64,000 bases of DNA from Multifurca ochricompacta (GCA_022496185.1 WTXG01000036.1:124001-188000); one strand, 5' to 3'. Counted from the stretch's first letter, positions 32,201-46,900 are shown. A program made the numbers and translations. The notes: generated by a model from the sequence alone, not told the origin.

Positions 32201-34446
32201 TCCGTTGAGTTGAGATTGAGCAGATACCGATACCCAATCTGACGCGTCACGGGGTTTGCCGCTACCTTGTCACATGCACAGAGGTCACGGGGTTTGCTGG
32301 CTCCCATGCCCACCCGAACCCAAACCCAAAACAAACCCAAAGAGGGGTGACATGTAGCAGGAGCAGGAGCAGGAGCAGGAGCAAGAGCAGGAGCAGGAGA
32401 GTGTGTCAACCACCCTTGGTACTTGAGCTGAGTCTGTACTTCCAAGAAACTTGGAATCTAGACCAAACCAGAAAAAGCCAGCGAGATATGGCATGTCTGA
32501 GCTATGTAGTGAACGTCGGATGAAGGGATCAAAACAGGAGTCGACAACATCCAGGACACGCTTGGTGAGAACTACGCTCCCGCGTGTGCTGGCGTGTTGC
32601 TGAGCCCGAGTTTTGTGTTTAAAGTTCGAACAACGTAAGAGTACAGTTCCGCAGATAAACCGCGGAGAAGGAGAGGGGAAAATCTATGCGGGATCGCCTG
32701 GTGAATGTGAGGGTCGTAGACAGAGTTAAAGAGTTAACGTCAAAGAGAGGGAGTTTGGTGGTGATGATGGAAGTGAGGCAATTTTACTGACCAATCGTAG
32801 TAATGCCTCACCTCCTGACAAGATCACGTGATCAAATAGCGCACAACAACAAAAATGCTACACGTTAGCTTCACTTCAATCGCAACATGGCGCTCTCTTC
32901 GCAGCTCGATCGCGTACGAGCATCTAAATCTCCAGTCCACTTTTAATTACTCGGTCTTCGCCTGAAGAAAAAAAAAATAGCTTACAAAAAAATCAAAGAA
33001 GAATTGCAAAAAAGGATTGAGACTTACACCTACCCTCACCTATGAGCATAAGTGAAAACTAAGGTCCTCAACAGCCCAGTTGAGGTATCCTCTTTTTATT
33101 TTTAACTATTTCCACTGAACTTCGCCTCAGCTTAATACCTCCCATATGTCGATCTAGGATGCATATCTAATCGACGTACGGGGGGGGTAACCCGACGAGA
33201 TAGGTATTGTAAGGGGCATGATGATTCCCTTCTGCTATCAATCTCCCCGCTTTCTGGCCTCCTCGGAGCGTTGCACATGGATGGAGACAAGTTCAAGGAA
33301 AAAAGAGTACGCTTTTTATAGGAAGCCAGCTCTTGACCAAAAAATACATCTTCTTACTGTCGTAGCGGCAATGCACAGCTCGACCGCAAGTGACAACGGT
33401 TGCACGGAGGAACGGGTATAAGAAGTATAAACGTTTCCACACTTCCGAACCGAATCTGCCTTAAAAACCTTCTTCGTCTCAGCATTATGAACTACAAAAA
33501 GGATCCTGGCTAGACTGGACGGCGAGGGTGAGGGAGGTCGTAGTGGGTTTCCCCCCTTACCAAGGTCATGGACATTGGACTTGCTACCCGCAGCTCTGAC
33601 TGTGGATTCATTAGAGTGGTTAAGAGCACTCAGGTTGGATAAGGCGCAACTCTGCCCCCTCAGGGCGTTCTCTCATGACACGAATAAGTTGACGCTCTAC
33701 TTACTACCTGCCTTGACAAGGCAAGTACAAATGTGGTCTAAAACCATTTCTTCACTCATTGCAATACGCGATAACAAAGTGACCGTATAATCACAGCTGA
33801 GTAGTGAGAGCTAAGGACACGGGGTGACTACACGTTATCACACAGAACAGAGAAACACTATTTAGAAATGGGTCAGCCTTGCTCTCGACTAACTTATCAC
33901 GAAGCGCGAAGCGGTAACTATGGGCTGGGGCAATATCGGCTCGCAACTAGTACGGGGTTGCTGATCGATAAGAGAGAATCGGACACCTTATGTTGATGAC
34001 AACTGTCCAGGCTGCAACCAAAGGAAAGAAGAAAAATAAATAAAAGGGGGGGGGAAGTTGATTTGATTGAACAAGGATTTGTACAGTAATAGTTACTACG
34101 CAAGATATTACGATAAACGTTTCAAAAATCTGACTGGGTCAATTACATCTTGAGGCAAGAAAAAGAAATAAGGAAAATATAAAAAAAAGGGAAGAAAACG
34201 TAGTAGTAAATTTCATCGACATATTGTGTGCTGTCCACCAGTCAAGAAAGGATGTCATAGTGCTGGCAGCAACATCTGGGGGTATAGGAAACAAAAGAAA
34301 AAGATCAGTTCGATAAGGATATAAAAAGAAAAGTGTACTCTCTAGTGCGCAGCACATGGAGAATAAGAGAAAATGAGAAAATGAAAAATATGAAATAATT
34401 AGGGAGGAAAGAGAGAAGTGGAAACAGAAAGGAGGATATAAAGTCG
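32201..34446. other. Long intergenic stretch, no gene seen
   Basis: No exon with family support. An ATG at 32887 opens a 19-codon frame (MALSSQLDRVRASKSPVHF) with no following exon that I can justify. Open frames at 33218-33421 and 33575-33790 look like background. The right end is the 3' flank of DOT1. Confidence 0.4.
32356..32400 (+). repeat. GCAGGA hexanucleotide microsatellite
   Basis: Seven units of GCAGGA with one GCAAGA variant. It creates spurious Cys/Ser-repeat and Pro/Ala-repeat open frames on the minus strand. Confidence 0.9.
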
Positions 34447-37038
34447 TCATCTACGCGTTGAGCGCGTGCTCCTCGCCGCTTCGAATCGCGCACGCACGTC
34501 CGCATACCCAGCACGGTCTACACGATGAACGTAAATCTTGCCCGCACCCGATGCCCACGAGACGTCCATCGAGCGATAGTCGTGCGCGGACACATCCAGG
34601 ATCGCACTGATGTCGTCAACGTTGCGCTCTGTGAATGCACGTCCGCCCACCGCGACGAACGGCTCAAGCGAGATGACGAGTGCGCCCTCTTTCAAGTCAA
34701 GAAACTTTGGTCGAATCGCCTCGTTCACTGTCCGTCCATCCCCAGATGGCATATTAGGCCATTCTGGTCAGTGAGGGAAGAGTTAAAGGACTCACGCTTC
34801 TCGCCGAACACTTTGTTATTTACGAGAACGACATCGGCGCGAGCCATGAGCTCGTTCACGCGTACACTCTCAAGCATATTCGCATGTTCGAGCTCGACAT
34901 CACCCATACGCAAACCCCACATCCGTGCACGCATCATCATCTGCGCGCGCTGTTCACACGCCATCTCCGCGGGCTTTTCCATCAACTCAACGCCAAATGC
35001 GGAGCAACCGCTCTGCAGCGCGGCCTGCAACACGATGTTTCCAACGCCGCTGCCGAGGTCGAGTAGGAGCATGCCGGGGCACGCCCGAGTAAGGGAGAGT
35101 AAGCGCGAGACAAGCGAAGGCATGAGCTCGCCATAGACTGTGTCGGAGAAGGCCTGATAATGGTTGAGCTCGTGTGTACGGGGACCAACCGTACGTTGGT
35201 ATGTTTCCTCGACAATCCGCAATGCGACCGCACGCGGTAGCCCAGTTGTGTTCCACCCAGCCACAGCGGCACGGAGAGCGTTGGGCTGAGGCGGCGCAAA
35301 GGTATCCGATGGGAGCGGCGGGTATTTGAGTATACGCAAAAGCGCGTTGATGGTGTCAAGGGTGCGCATAAACAACGGGCCATCGCAAATAGCGACAGCA
35401 CGGCGTAGCATCCGCAGGTGGTTCGTCGCTGGCGTATTTTCTTTTTCAACGGGAACAATGTCCTGCGGGAGTGTTCCAAAGAGGGAGCGTTGTTCGGGCG
35501 TGAGGTAGTCTAAGGAAGAGCCGGAAGTAAGAAATGATGCGCGATCCTTTTTGAAGTCACTCACGTTCAATAATGGTGTACAGCGTCCGCTCTAGATCTA
35601 ATATAGGGCTATAATGATCTTTGTCCCTGGGAGCTAGAAGGATGTAGCTGAGTGTGTAGTTAGCAGCGGGTTCTGCGACTGGGTACGTCCATGGCGTCTG
35701 ATGGGGAGAGAGGAAAAGGATTTCGAGGGTGGGCGTGATGTGCACACGACGTGCAAAGGGCAACCGAACAAATAAGAACTTGAAAGACGAGAGAACTCAG
35801 GGTATATGCGTGCAGCAGCTGTAGGCCATGCATGATGGAAACCGAAAATTGGAACAGAGGACCAGAAGGAAGCAAGAATGGAAAGGAAGCCGAATGTTAC
35901 GGTCGTCGTGGCGCATAGCGAGCGTGCGAGAATATGGGACGGGTATCGTGAGGGTGCGGTGTGTCGGGCCGGACGGTGATAATGCGAGCGGGGCAAGTGG
36001 ATGAACACAATGAAGCAACGTGGACAAGGGTGGAGATGGAAGAAGCATAAGGCATGCAAAGGGCGCGGTAACAATGTGGAGCACAGCAATGAAAAAGTCA
36101 CACACTGGAATCAGGGCGGAAACGAGTTGGCGACAGCACGAGCCATCAAAGATAATGGTTGCATTGCTGCGGGTCTGGTTATGACCCGCAGCAGGATGGT
36201 ACGCACGCAACAGTGATTGCCAAGAGGAGTGAGCGGAGCCCCCATCATGCAGAGTGATAAAGAGAGTATTGCCAGACGCCATGGACGTACAAAGGTGGGG
36301 AGTAGAAAAGGAGTATGACGCACCGTTCTGTGGCACCAGAGTTAGGAAACTCTAACTCACCGACAGGGTAATCTGTTGGATGGGGGTTAAACGATCTATC
36401 ATGTGGGTCATTGGGATTTTTGAAATCTTGGAGAGAGTAAAAAAAGGTGAACATAGCTACAATGAACAGGGAAAAAAAGGTGACTGACATTGAACATAAG
36501 ATTTCATGAGCCTTAGAACGACCCTTTCGCTACTGAGAAGAGTTTCGTCAAGAATTGCATCCTCGTCAATGTGACATTCGCGCGGAATGGGCTCGTCTAT
36601 AGTAGGAAGGACAGAAGAGGAACGCGATCTGCTGTGCGTGGATGGAGGTACTGATGTAGGAGGGGATGATCGGTTACGCGTCGATGTACGTGAGGAAGAT
36701 ACGGAAGAGACGATCGAGGATTCGCGTGAACGTGACAAGGGCGGTGGTGGAGTCGCGTCACTAGAGTCAGATGAGCGAGCACGCTTAGCGCGATATTGGG
36801 TGTGAGGGTGAGTAGATTTTCTCTTGCTAAGAGTTCTAGTTGTGGACATGGAAGCTACTTGGGGAGACTGTCGTTCGTGAGGGTCCTCCACAGGTCTGGG
36901 ATTTGAGCGTGCAACTTGATGGGGTACAGCAACCACACGCGTTTTGACGACGACGGGGGGTGCATGAGAAGTAGAAGTTGATTTTGGAAAGAAATGAAAA
37001 GGGACTTGATGATGAGTATGAGGTGGTGCGACTTGCAT
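34447..37038 (-). CDS. DOT1: Histone H3-K79 methyltransferase Dot1
   Basis: Methylates lysine 79 of histone H3, with roles in silencing and DNA damage checkpoints. The N-terminal about 190 residues (from MQVAPPHTHHQVPF) are disordered, rich in Ser/Arg/Pro, with basic runs (KRKSTHPHTQYRAKRARSS). After the segment FKNPNDPHDRSFNPHPTDYPVGELEFPNSGATE a 676-nt intron (35648-36323) joins to RYILLAPRDKDHYSPILDLERTLYTIIEH. The catalytic domain follows: YLTPEQRSLFG, QAFSDTVYGEL, LLDLGSGVGNIVLQAAL (SAM motif I), AFGVELMEKPAEMA, DVVLVNNKVFGEK (motif with NNKVF), a FLDLKEGALVISLEPF block and the end RSTRSTRR. First ATG in the open frame is at 37038. About 640 residues. Confidence 0.93.
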
Positions 37039-37722
37039 GATAGTGGATAGTGGAGGAGAGTGAGAAAAGAATGAAAACACAACACAAAGAACAGTTTCTA
37101 AAAAATGAATGAAAAGTGAAAAAGGTGAAAGGAAAGAGAGAGTAATGGTGTGGTCATTATCATCACGTTGTTATTTTATTTTGTTATGATATGACGTGTA
37201 CCGCGCACCGGCACAGCACACAGCACAGCACAGGTTCCGGGTCCCGGGTCCCGGGTTCCGACTTCCAGTGTCACCCGCAGCGCAGATTCAACGCTCAACC
37301 CACCGGGTTTTATCCCCCAACTAAGAATTATTATTCCCCATCCTTAAATTCATCATCGAGGGAGTTGTAATTTCCGTGGTCTTATGTGTCGGTGTCCATA
37401 ACTCCATTTAGAATTTGAATTACGGTTGCCCGGCGGAGAACATCATCCTCCAATGCCCATGGCAGCTGGAAGTCTAGCACACACACATTGCTTACCCTTA
37501 TTACGGATGAGATCTTACACATATCTTCAGTAATTATACGCTACGTTGCTCGGTGACTCTCTCTGATATTCCAACCACATGTGCATGTGTCATGTCAAAG
37601 CGGAGCGCTATCATCGTCCCAATTAGGTATTAACTCTCATCCGGTCCGAAGTCGTCAGCAATATTCTTCTCCCTTCTGTGCGGCTTGATGGAGTTTGATT
37701 ATGGCCATGATAAATGTGAAAA
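37039..37722. other. DOT1 upstream region, no gene seen
   Basis: Holds purine-rich sequence near 37100 and a GGTTCC/GGGTCCC stutter (37230-37260). No coding exon supported. Confidence 0.4.
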
Positions 37723-38124
37723 CTAATTCCCGCATAGGTCATCTTGGGCTGTGGGCTTGACTTCCATCCAAAACTCGTATTCTAATCCCGCGTATGAACG
37801 TGCAACGTGGTGAGAAATTCTACATCTTTTATATCCAGCTACTCCAATGACGTTGATATAGATCTGCACTCCATGGTTACCACCAACTGGCGTAAAGTTC
37901 CTGACACGGGTGCGTCTGGCTGTTTCGGTGCATGGACAACTAGGCGCCCTGTCGAGCTTCTTGATATCGTCGTCGTCGTTGTGCGTGCCAATTAAATCCT
38001 TAGTGTCCAAGGCAGGAGGAAGGCAGAACTTATGGCAAATCTCCCAAGGGTCCCGTTCATTCTCATCAACATTGAGAGCACTTTCGAAGAAGCAATCAGC
38101 GTTTTTGAGCTATCACACACCCTA
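37723..38124 (-). CDS. Orphan open region, possible exon of an unknown gene
   Basis: One frame is open for about 130 codons. It begins after a possible splice acceptor (near 38112) with LKNADCFFESALNVDENERDPWEICHKF, continues with LPPALDTKDLIGTHNDDDDIKKL, then VGGNHGVQIYINVIGVAGY and YAGLEYEFWMEVKPTAQDD, and ends at the stop 37723. Composition looks like real protein rather than random frame, but I recognise no family and find no in-frame start. It could be a 3' exon, a gene fragment or chance. Confidence 0.3.
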
Positions 38125-39278
38125 TCTTTCTTCTTCAAGTTTTTCTCTTTGGATGATTTTATTGATGGGCCGCAGAGACGCGCCACCAGTATAGGATGGG
38201 ACACACATAAGTGGGCAACATCTCTCGCCGTGCGTTCTAGACCCATTCCGACCCATCTATAGGTGATTTGTCCTTCTGAGTATCACATCCTTCACATACA
38301 CCTTTGTGACGACTGATTTGAAACAACTCTTCCCGCCAAGATTGTTGTGGGAATCAGAGGGGAGCGGCCCAGCAGCCAGGACTCAAAACCCCAGCTCGAC
38401 CACACGTCTATCCTTCGTGGATTGATCATCAAATTTGTTTGCCCTGGTATTTCAGCAAGCTGGCGAACCCCTTAGCCCGTCTCCTAGCTGCTTCGTGCAA
38501 TGGTATTAGTGATGTAAATAACTACCAGGCTTTCTGTGGGTTGACGGCGGCATGCATCCTGTTTAATATCCTGATTGGCTAGCTCTTCAGAAAGAGCAGA
38601 TCGGTGTGCAGCCGGTTCGTGCCTGCCCAGCGACTTGAAACCAACCATCTGTGACAACTAATACATCGTTAATACCATAGCAAGCGGTTTTTCACAGCAA
38701 AACACCATTATGAAGAAAAGTGGCCATGAGGCGCATTGTACCAAACATAAGAGTGTTGGAGGCGATCAACGCTTTCAAGCTATCTCCGACTTCAATTATG
38801 TCGAATAATTCAGTGAAGCCAAAGGAGAGACAACACCTCTACTAGGCTCAATAATTGCGCATTATTTACTTACCAGTGTATATAGTACTCGATGCATGAT
38901 CACAGTGAGAACTGGGTGGCATGCTTAATCCACTTGTGCGTCTAGCTCTCAATTGATCTGTGCGCCCCTGCTCATAACACATGACAAAGGTGGTGTTGTT
39001 GTTTAGTTTCGTAGTTCTCCAGTCACTTCGCATGTCCTTTATTTAGCCTGAGGCACAGCGTCAAAACACCTTCTCCAAGGTGTAAAATCAGATCGACGTA
39101 ATCCGAAAACTTGCAACTTCATGAGCATCATGGCTTGATGACACTTGTATCACACCCCTTGGCGATTGCCCTACCCGCTCAGGAAGCTAACAGAAGCAGA
39201 CTGACTGTCTTATGCGTCTCGGCCCTAGTGATTATCACAGGAGGATGGACAAAGACGATAGAATATGGTTCGCAAGCC
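38125..39278. other. Intergenic, no gene seen
   Basis: Short frames only; no family motifs or structural RNA seen. Confidence 0.4.
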
Positions 39279-39818
39279 TTACTGACAGGATATTACCTCC
39301 GAACGACGGAACCAGTCCGCGGCAATCAAAGGCCGCCTGGTGAACGACACTGTTTCCTGTGGAGACCATTGCCAAAAGAGACCCTGGACTACCTGGAGGC
39401 AATTCGACCTCATAGAATTAGACATTGATACGATTGTATCATGACGACGCACGAATAGATTGGAGCTGAGCGCCGGGATGTGTGGGCGGTGTGGCAGATC
39501 GATGAGTTGGGAAATACTGACATTGCTTCTCCAGTCAGGGGAATAACCGCTGAATTTCCAGTGCCGTGGAAGAGCTGCTTGCACCAGAGCTTGAACGGAG
39601 GCACCGTACTTCGAGGAAAATAGTGCTGCAGTATACCGCCGCTTACGAATTGGGCACCCCTCTTCATCGCACCCAGAGGAGTGTTTAGCCTCCCCAGACA
39701 CGGTCAGGACATTTCCATTTGCGTCAATCCCCGCGTCTCTTCTTCCTGCAGCTCTGGTAGGTCGGTCAGTGGACTTTTCGAGATAGACGTCCATTCTGCG
39801 TGCAATGTCAGTCGGCAT
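39279..39818 (-). CDS. Orphan open frame of 179 codons
   Basis: Starts MPTDIARRMDVYLEKSTDRP and runs through GIDANGNVLTVSGEAKHSSGCDEEGCPIRKRRY, HWKFSGYSPDWRSNV and FWQWSPQETVSF to a stop. It is the longest intact frame in this gene-poor part. I recognise no domain, and it may be part of a multi-exon gene or a remnant. Low confidence that it is expressed. Confidence 0.3.
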   Translation of the reverse strand: MPTDIARRMDVYLEKSTDRPTRAAGRRDAGIDANGNVLTVSGEAKHSSGCDEEGCPIRKRRYTAALFSSKYGASVQALVQAALPRHWKFSGYSPDWRSNVSISQLIDLPHRPHIPALSSNLFVRRHDTIVSMSNSMRSNCLQVVQGLFWQWSPQETVSFTRRPLIAADWFRRSEVISCQ

Positions 39819-40530
39819 TCCAATGGCATGGAGAAGTGGCCAGAGAGGAAATTTACCTTAGGAGGAACATTTTTAGAAGGAGAGATCAAAAAGCTGTGAG
39901 GCAGTCACGGAAGAACCAGAGAATGAGAGACAATTAAACTGATTGTGTTTTTTTTTGTTTTTTTGTTTGACACTACAACTTCACGCCAAGTTTGAAGTTA
40001 AGAAGGGCTCGTGTCTAAGATGCAGCGCCACCGAAACAAACAAACTCGGGCCACAGTCACCTGAGTCCTGAGAGGCTTGATCAAATGCCCAAACCAGCGT
40101 TTTTGTCGCTCAATGCCAATACCACACCGTCAGTGGCGCACAAAGCAAGTGAGAGGTGAGAGAAAACTCACTCATTTCTTCATATTGCTTTTGTTTTACT
40201 ATCTCATGATCATGACGTGGTCATGAGGCCAAAATAGTGCCCATTTTACCTTACCCATTTCTAGTAGTTTGGGTTTCGGTCAGTGCGACTCGGCGTCTTT
40301 CGAGATTATCGGGACCCGTCAATTGATGGCACCCCACAACAGGGATCTCAAACTAGGTACCTATCACATCCCAGTAATGGGTTAGTCTTAACGGTACCTG
40401 AGCCTAGTTATCTCCAGTTGTAGAGGTACCCGAGCTGATATCCTTATCAAGATATTTTTTGCTTCTCATTTTGAATGTTGCTTCTTTTACATTGAAGGAC
40501 AAGAGATGGCACTGGGATGACTCATCTTGA

Positions 40531-40572
40531 CCCATGTTATACAGCAAATAACCCATGTTATACAGCAAATAG
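40531..40572 (+). repeat. 21-bp tandem duplication
   Basis: CCCATGTTATACAGCAAATA plus one base (A or G) occurs twice in direct succession (40531-40551, 40552-40572). Confidence 0.9.
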
Positions 40573-40681
40573 CTCAGTCTTTGTGGCAGAAGACTATATT
40601 GAGTAACTAGATCTATATAGCAAATAGCTACAGTAATAGGGTCAGTAAAAGAATGCAATGGCTACAGGTGAGAATAGTACT

Positions 40682-40713
40682 AACCTCAGTCTTTGTGGTA
40701 GAAGACTGAGGTT
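40682..40713. repeat. Perfect 12-bp stem hairpin
   Basis: AACCTCAGTCTT and AAGACTGAGGTT are exact reverse complements around an 8-base loop. Most of the left half (CTCAGTCTTTGTGG, then AGAAGACT) also occurs once 112 bp upstream, at 40573-40595. Confidence 0.85.
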
Positions 40714-40852
40714 CTAAACTACGCAGTTATAAATGATTAAACGTGAATAAGAGTTGTTGGTCCGGGCCGCCATCTCCGGTATCTATTCGTGCTGAGGCGA
40801 CCCATAACATGTCTACAGAATCTTCTCTAACATAAAAATCGATGTAAATCTC

Positions 40853-43434
<2,582 letters not shown>

Positions 43435-43812
43435 CTAATCCTCAATCACATCGTCCCTGTTATTGGCCAAGCCACTTCCGATTTCCTTAATGTTTTCTTT
43501 AACAACTTCCTTGGTGTACAATCGTGAGACCGGGTGAGTTCGTTGGGGAGAGAGGTTCCACGAGAGAGGAGTTGATGGTGCAATAGATGCTGAAGATGTT
43601 GATAGCGCTGATGCGTCGATAATGGTAGATATACATATACTTGTAGAGAGACCTAGTAGAAGTGTGGTTATGAAGCAGAAATAATTAAGATGAAAGTAGA
43701 TGAAACCGAGCAATAACGTAAAGGAAAGAATCGTGCAAGCGGCCTGGAACACGCACAGTCCAAAGATGCTAAGCAAATTGTTCGCGCCCAGGATCAATTG
43801 CATTTGTGCCAT
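43435..43812 (-). CDS. Small putative membrane protein, unknown function
   Basis: An uninterrupted frame of 125 codons from ATG 43812 (MAQMQLILGANNLLSIFGLCVFQ). It has two long hydrophobic stretches (LSIFGLCVFQAACTILSFTLLLGFIYFHL and FCFITTLLLGLSTSICISTII), then a Ser/Thr-rich segment and a charged tail (KEVVKENIKEIGSG, ending DDVIED). It lies head to head with TOP2, 171 bp between starts. The ordered layout of helices and polar tail suggests a real protein. I recognise no family. Confidence 0.45.
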   Translation of the reverse strand: MAQMQLILGANNLLSIFGLCVFQAACTILSFTLLLGFIYFHLNYFCFITTLLLGLSTSICISTIIDASALSTSSASIAPSTPLSWNLSPQRTHPVSRLYTKEVVKENIKEIGSGLANNRDDVIED

Positions 43813-43898
43813 ATCAGAGTCTTCCAAAACTAAGTCGAATTATTATTACCAGAACTAAATGAAGTAAGTAGAGCAAACAAGTACTGACATCACGTGCC

Positions 43899-43931
43899 AC
43901 GCGTCGCGTTACTTTGAGGCACTCGACGCGT
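43899..43931 (+). promoter_or_regulatory. Two MCB (ACGCGT) boxes upstream of TOP2
   Basis: ACGCGT occurs at 43899-43904 and 43926-43931, 27 bp apart, 53-85 bp before the TOP2 ATG. ACGCGT is the MluI cell-cycle box bound by the Swi6-Mbp1 (MBF) factor at S-phase genes. A CACGTG lies just upstream (43891-43896). Function is inferred from the motif. Confidence 0.5.
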
Positions 43932-43983
43932 TTCGTTTTTAGTTAACAACCAGCAACACTCTTTCCCTTTCTCGACGCTCACT

Positions 43984-46900
43984 ATGAGCTCTTCCGAGGA
44001 GAAATATGACATAGATGACATCTCAGGAGATGAATCCGAAGGGTACTCTCCCGTAGCTAAGAGGACGGTGTGTCCATTGCGTCGACTCTTCTTATAATCG
44101 TAATCCTGAAACGTGTAGGGATAAGACCAAGGTTGTGCCTAAGGCCACTGCTAAACCAAAGTCGAAAGCCCTCTCAAAGCCCAGGGCAGCTCCAAAGAAG
44201 GCTTTAGCGGACGTGGACGAGAACGCAGAGGAAAGCTTCAGAGTGGACGAGGGCGATGACTCAGGTCCTTCAGCACCTCGACCTGCCCCCGCTCCCAAGA
44301 ATAAGAAGAGCGCTTCGGAGACCTACACAAAGGTCTGATTAACTAAGGTTGCATATCAGAACAACAGCTGACTATATGCTTACAGCTCTCTCAACTGGAG
44401 CACATTCTCAAACGTCCGGACTCATACATCGGCAGCGTAGAGTTTGTAACTCAAAATATTTGGACGTATGATCGGAAACGAAACGTATGGTACAACGCGA
44501 TGTCAAGTACGTGCCCGGTTTCTTCAAGATAATAGATGAGATCCTGGTCAATGCGGCCGACAACAAGGTATTTTCCCACTGCGTGTAGGGTCAAGCGTGC
44601 CTACTATTTTTTAGATTAACGACCCGAGCATGGACACGCTGAAAGTTGAAATTGACGTCGAAAATGGGACGATATCCGTTTATAACAACGGTCGTGGCAT
44701 CCCCATCGAGATACATTCCAAGGAGAAGATATACATCCCTGAGCTTATTTTCGGACATCTACTCTCTTCTTCAAACTATGACGATGACGAGAAGAAGCTT
44801 ACCGGGGCCGAAACGGTTATGGCGCAAAACTTGCCAACATATACTCGACCGAGTTCACGATTGACACCGCGGATAAAAAACCAGTCAGAAATATAAGCAA
44901 ACCTGGACCGACAACATGGGCAAATGCGGGAAGGCGAAAATCACGAAGAACCCACGAGGCGAGGACTACACGCGAGTCAGCTTTACGCCCGATCTCCAGC
45001 GTTTTGGCATGACGTCTATCGACCCGGACACGGTCTCTCTTCTTAAGAAGCGCGTGTATGACATGGCAGGCACGGTCAAGGACGTCAAGGTGTATTTGAA
45101 TGATGAAAGACTCAAAATAAAGGGCTTCAAACAGTACATCGAGTGTATCTCAATTCTGCTGCCGAGACCGCTGCCGAGAACGCGGGCGGAGCGGCTCAGG
45201 CAAAACAATCCGTCATCTATGAACGCGTTGACAACCGCTGGGAAGTTGGCTTTGCGGTATCCGACGGCACCTTCCAACATGTCTCCTTCGCCAACTCAAT
45301 ATCCACAATCAAAGGCGGTTCACACGTCAACTACATCGCAGACCAGATTGCGAAGAACCTCATTACGGCCATTACGAAGAAGAATAAAGCGGCAGCTATC
45401 AAGATTCCGAAAATTAAGGAACACATATGGATCTTCGTCAATGCGCTCATTGAGAATCCGACGTTCGACAGTCAAACGAAGGAGACTATGACATTAGTGG
45501 CCTCTAAATTTGGTTCAAAGCCCACACTCTCGGAAGACTTCATGAAGAAGGGTAAGGCTAATCAAGTCGAGAGTATGGGCTATCGTTGAATTTGGTACCA
45601 GTGTCCAAATCTTCCATTGTGGAGAACGTGTTGAATTGGGCAAAGTTCAGAGCCGACCAGCAGATTAAAAAGACGGACGGCACCAAGCGCAATCGGTGAG
45701 CGACAAAACACGCGGCTCCCTACCATTCTTTTGCTAATCTTTGTTAGTCTTACCGGTGTCACAAAGCTTGCGGATGCAAATAATGCTGGGACACGCCAGG
45801 CTTCCCAATGCACGCTTATACTAACCGAAGGAGACTCTGCCAAGGCACTCGCAGTGGCTGGACTTGGCGTAGTCGGGCGTGATAACTTCGGTGTCTTCCC
45901 CTTGCGCGGCAAGCTTCTTAATGTGCGCGAGGCGAAGCATGAGCAGATAATGAAGAACGAGGAGATCCAAAATATCAAGAAGATCATGGGTCTCCAGCAC
46001 AACAAAGACTATTCTAATGTGGCCAGCTTGCGGTACGGACAGCTCATGATAATGACTGACCAGGTGCGTCGCCGCGTCCTCACAATAGGAAGAAATTACA
46101 ACATGGGTATAGGATCACGATGGTTCGCATATCAAAGGCCTTCTCATCAACTTTTTGGACCACTTCTTCCCATCTTTGTTGAAAATCCCGAACTTCTTGG
46201 TTGAATTTGTGACACCTATCGTCCGAGTATGTAATGTTGACAATCTCTGGAAGCGCATTCTCCGATTCCTTGTATAGGTCACAAAGGGGAAGCAACGGAT
46301 TGACTTCTTTACGATTCCCGAGTACGAGCAATGGCTTGAGCAGACGCCGGATCCACACAAATGGGACTCGAAGTACTACAAGGTATGGAATTCACACCCA
46401 TAGTTATCACCCAGATCAACGATTTAGTACTTCAGGGTCTCGGAACGAGTAAAGACTCAGATGCTCGTGACTATTTCTCGCACATGGCAAAACATATGAT
46501 ACCATTCGGTTCGACGCAGGATGGAGACCGAGAGCTCATTGATCTTGCATTTAGCAAGAAGAAGGCGGACGAGCGTAAGGACTGGCTGCGGCATTTCAGA
46601 GTGCGCTCTCAAGCTTCTCATTCTTTGATTCATCTATTCATCGTTTGTACAGCCGGGCACTTATCTCAACCACGATACGGATGAGATTTCATATTCCGAT
46701 TTCATCAATAAGGAATTGATCCTTTTCTCGATGGCTGATAACGTGCGCTCCATTCCCTCCGTCGCAGACGGCCTCAAGCCCGGTCAGAGAAAAGTAATCT
46801 GGGGATGCTTTAAGCGCAAGTTGAAAAAAGAAATAAAGGTAAAACTAACACAGTCACTTTGCCTTTATTTTTTTTTATTCACGTCATCATTCCATCTCGT

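Larger units (their letters stand above)
39819..40852. other. Repeat-bearing intergenic stretch
   Basis: No gene seen. Holds a T-rich tract (39949-39968), a 21-bp tandem duplication (40531-40572) and a hairpin (40682-40713). Right end is the 3' flank of the Old Yellow Enzyme gene. Confidence 0.5.

Noticed and set aside
32285..32494. Cys-Ser repeat peptide on the minus strand
   Set aside because: Produced entirely by the GCAGGA microsatellite; no start context, no homologue type, overlapping frames equally open.
32887..32946. Start of a gene (MALSSQLDRVRASKSPVHF)
   Set aside because: Stops after 19 codons and no following exon can be joined with support.
35648..36323. Extra DOT1 exon coding PFARRVHITPTLEILFLSP
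   Set aside because: Joining it to the GATE exon is out of phase, while skipping to CTACATCC gives the conserved RYILLAPRDKD in phase.
39970..40060. 5S rRNA-like segment (GAAGTTAAG)
   Set aside because: The short match is not accompanied by the rest of the 5S helices or an internal promoter.
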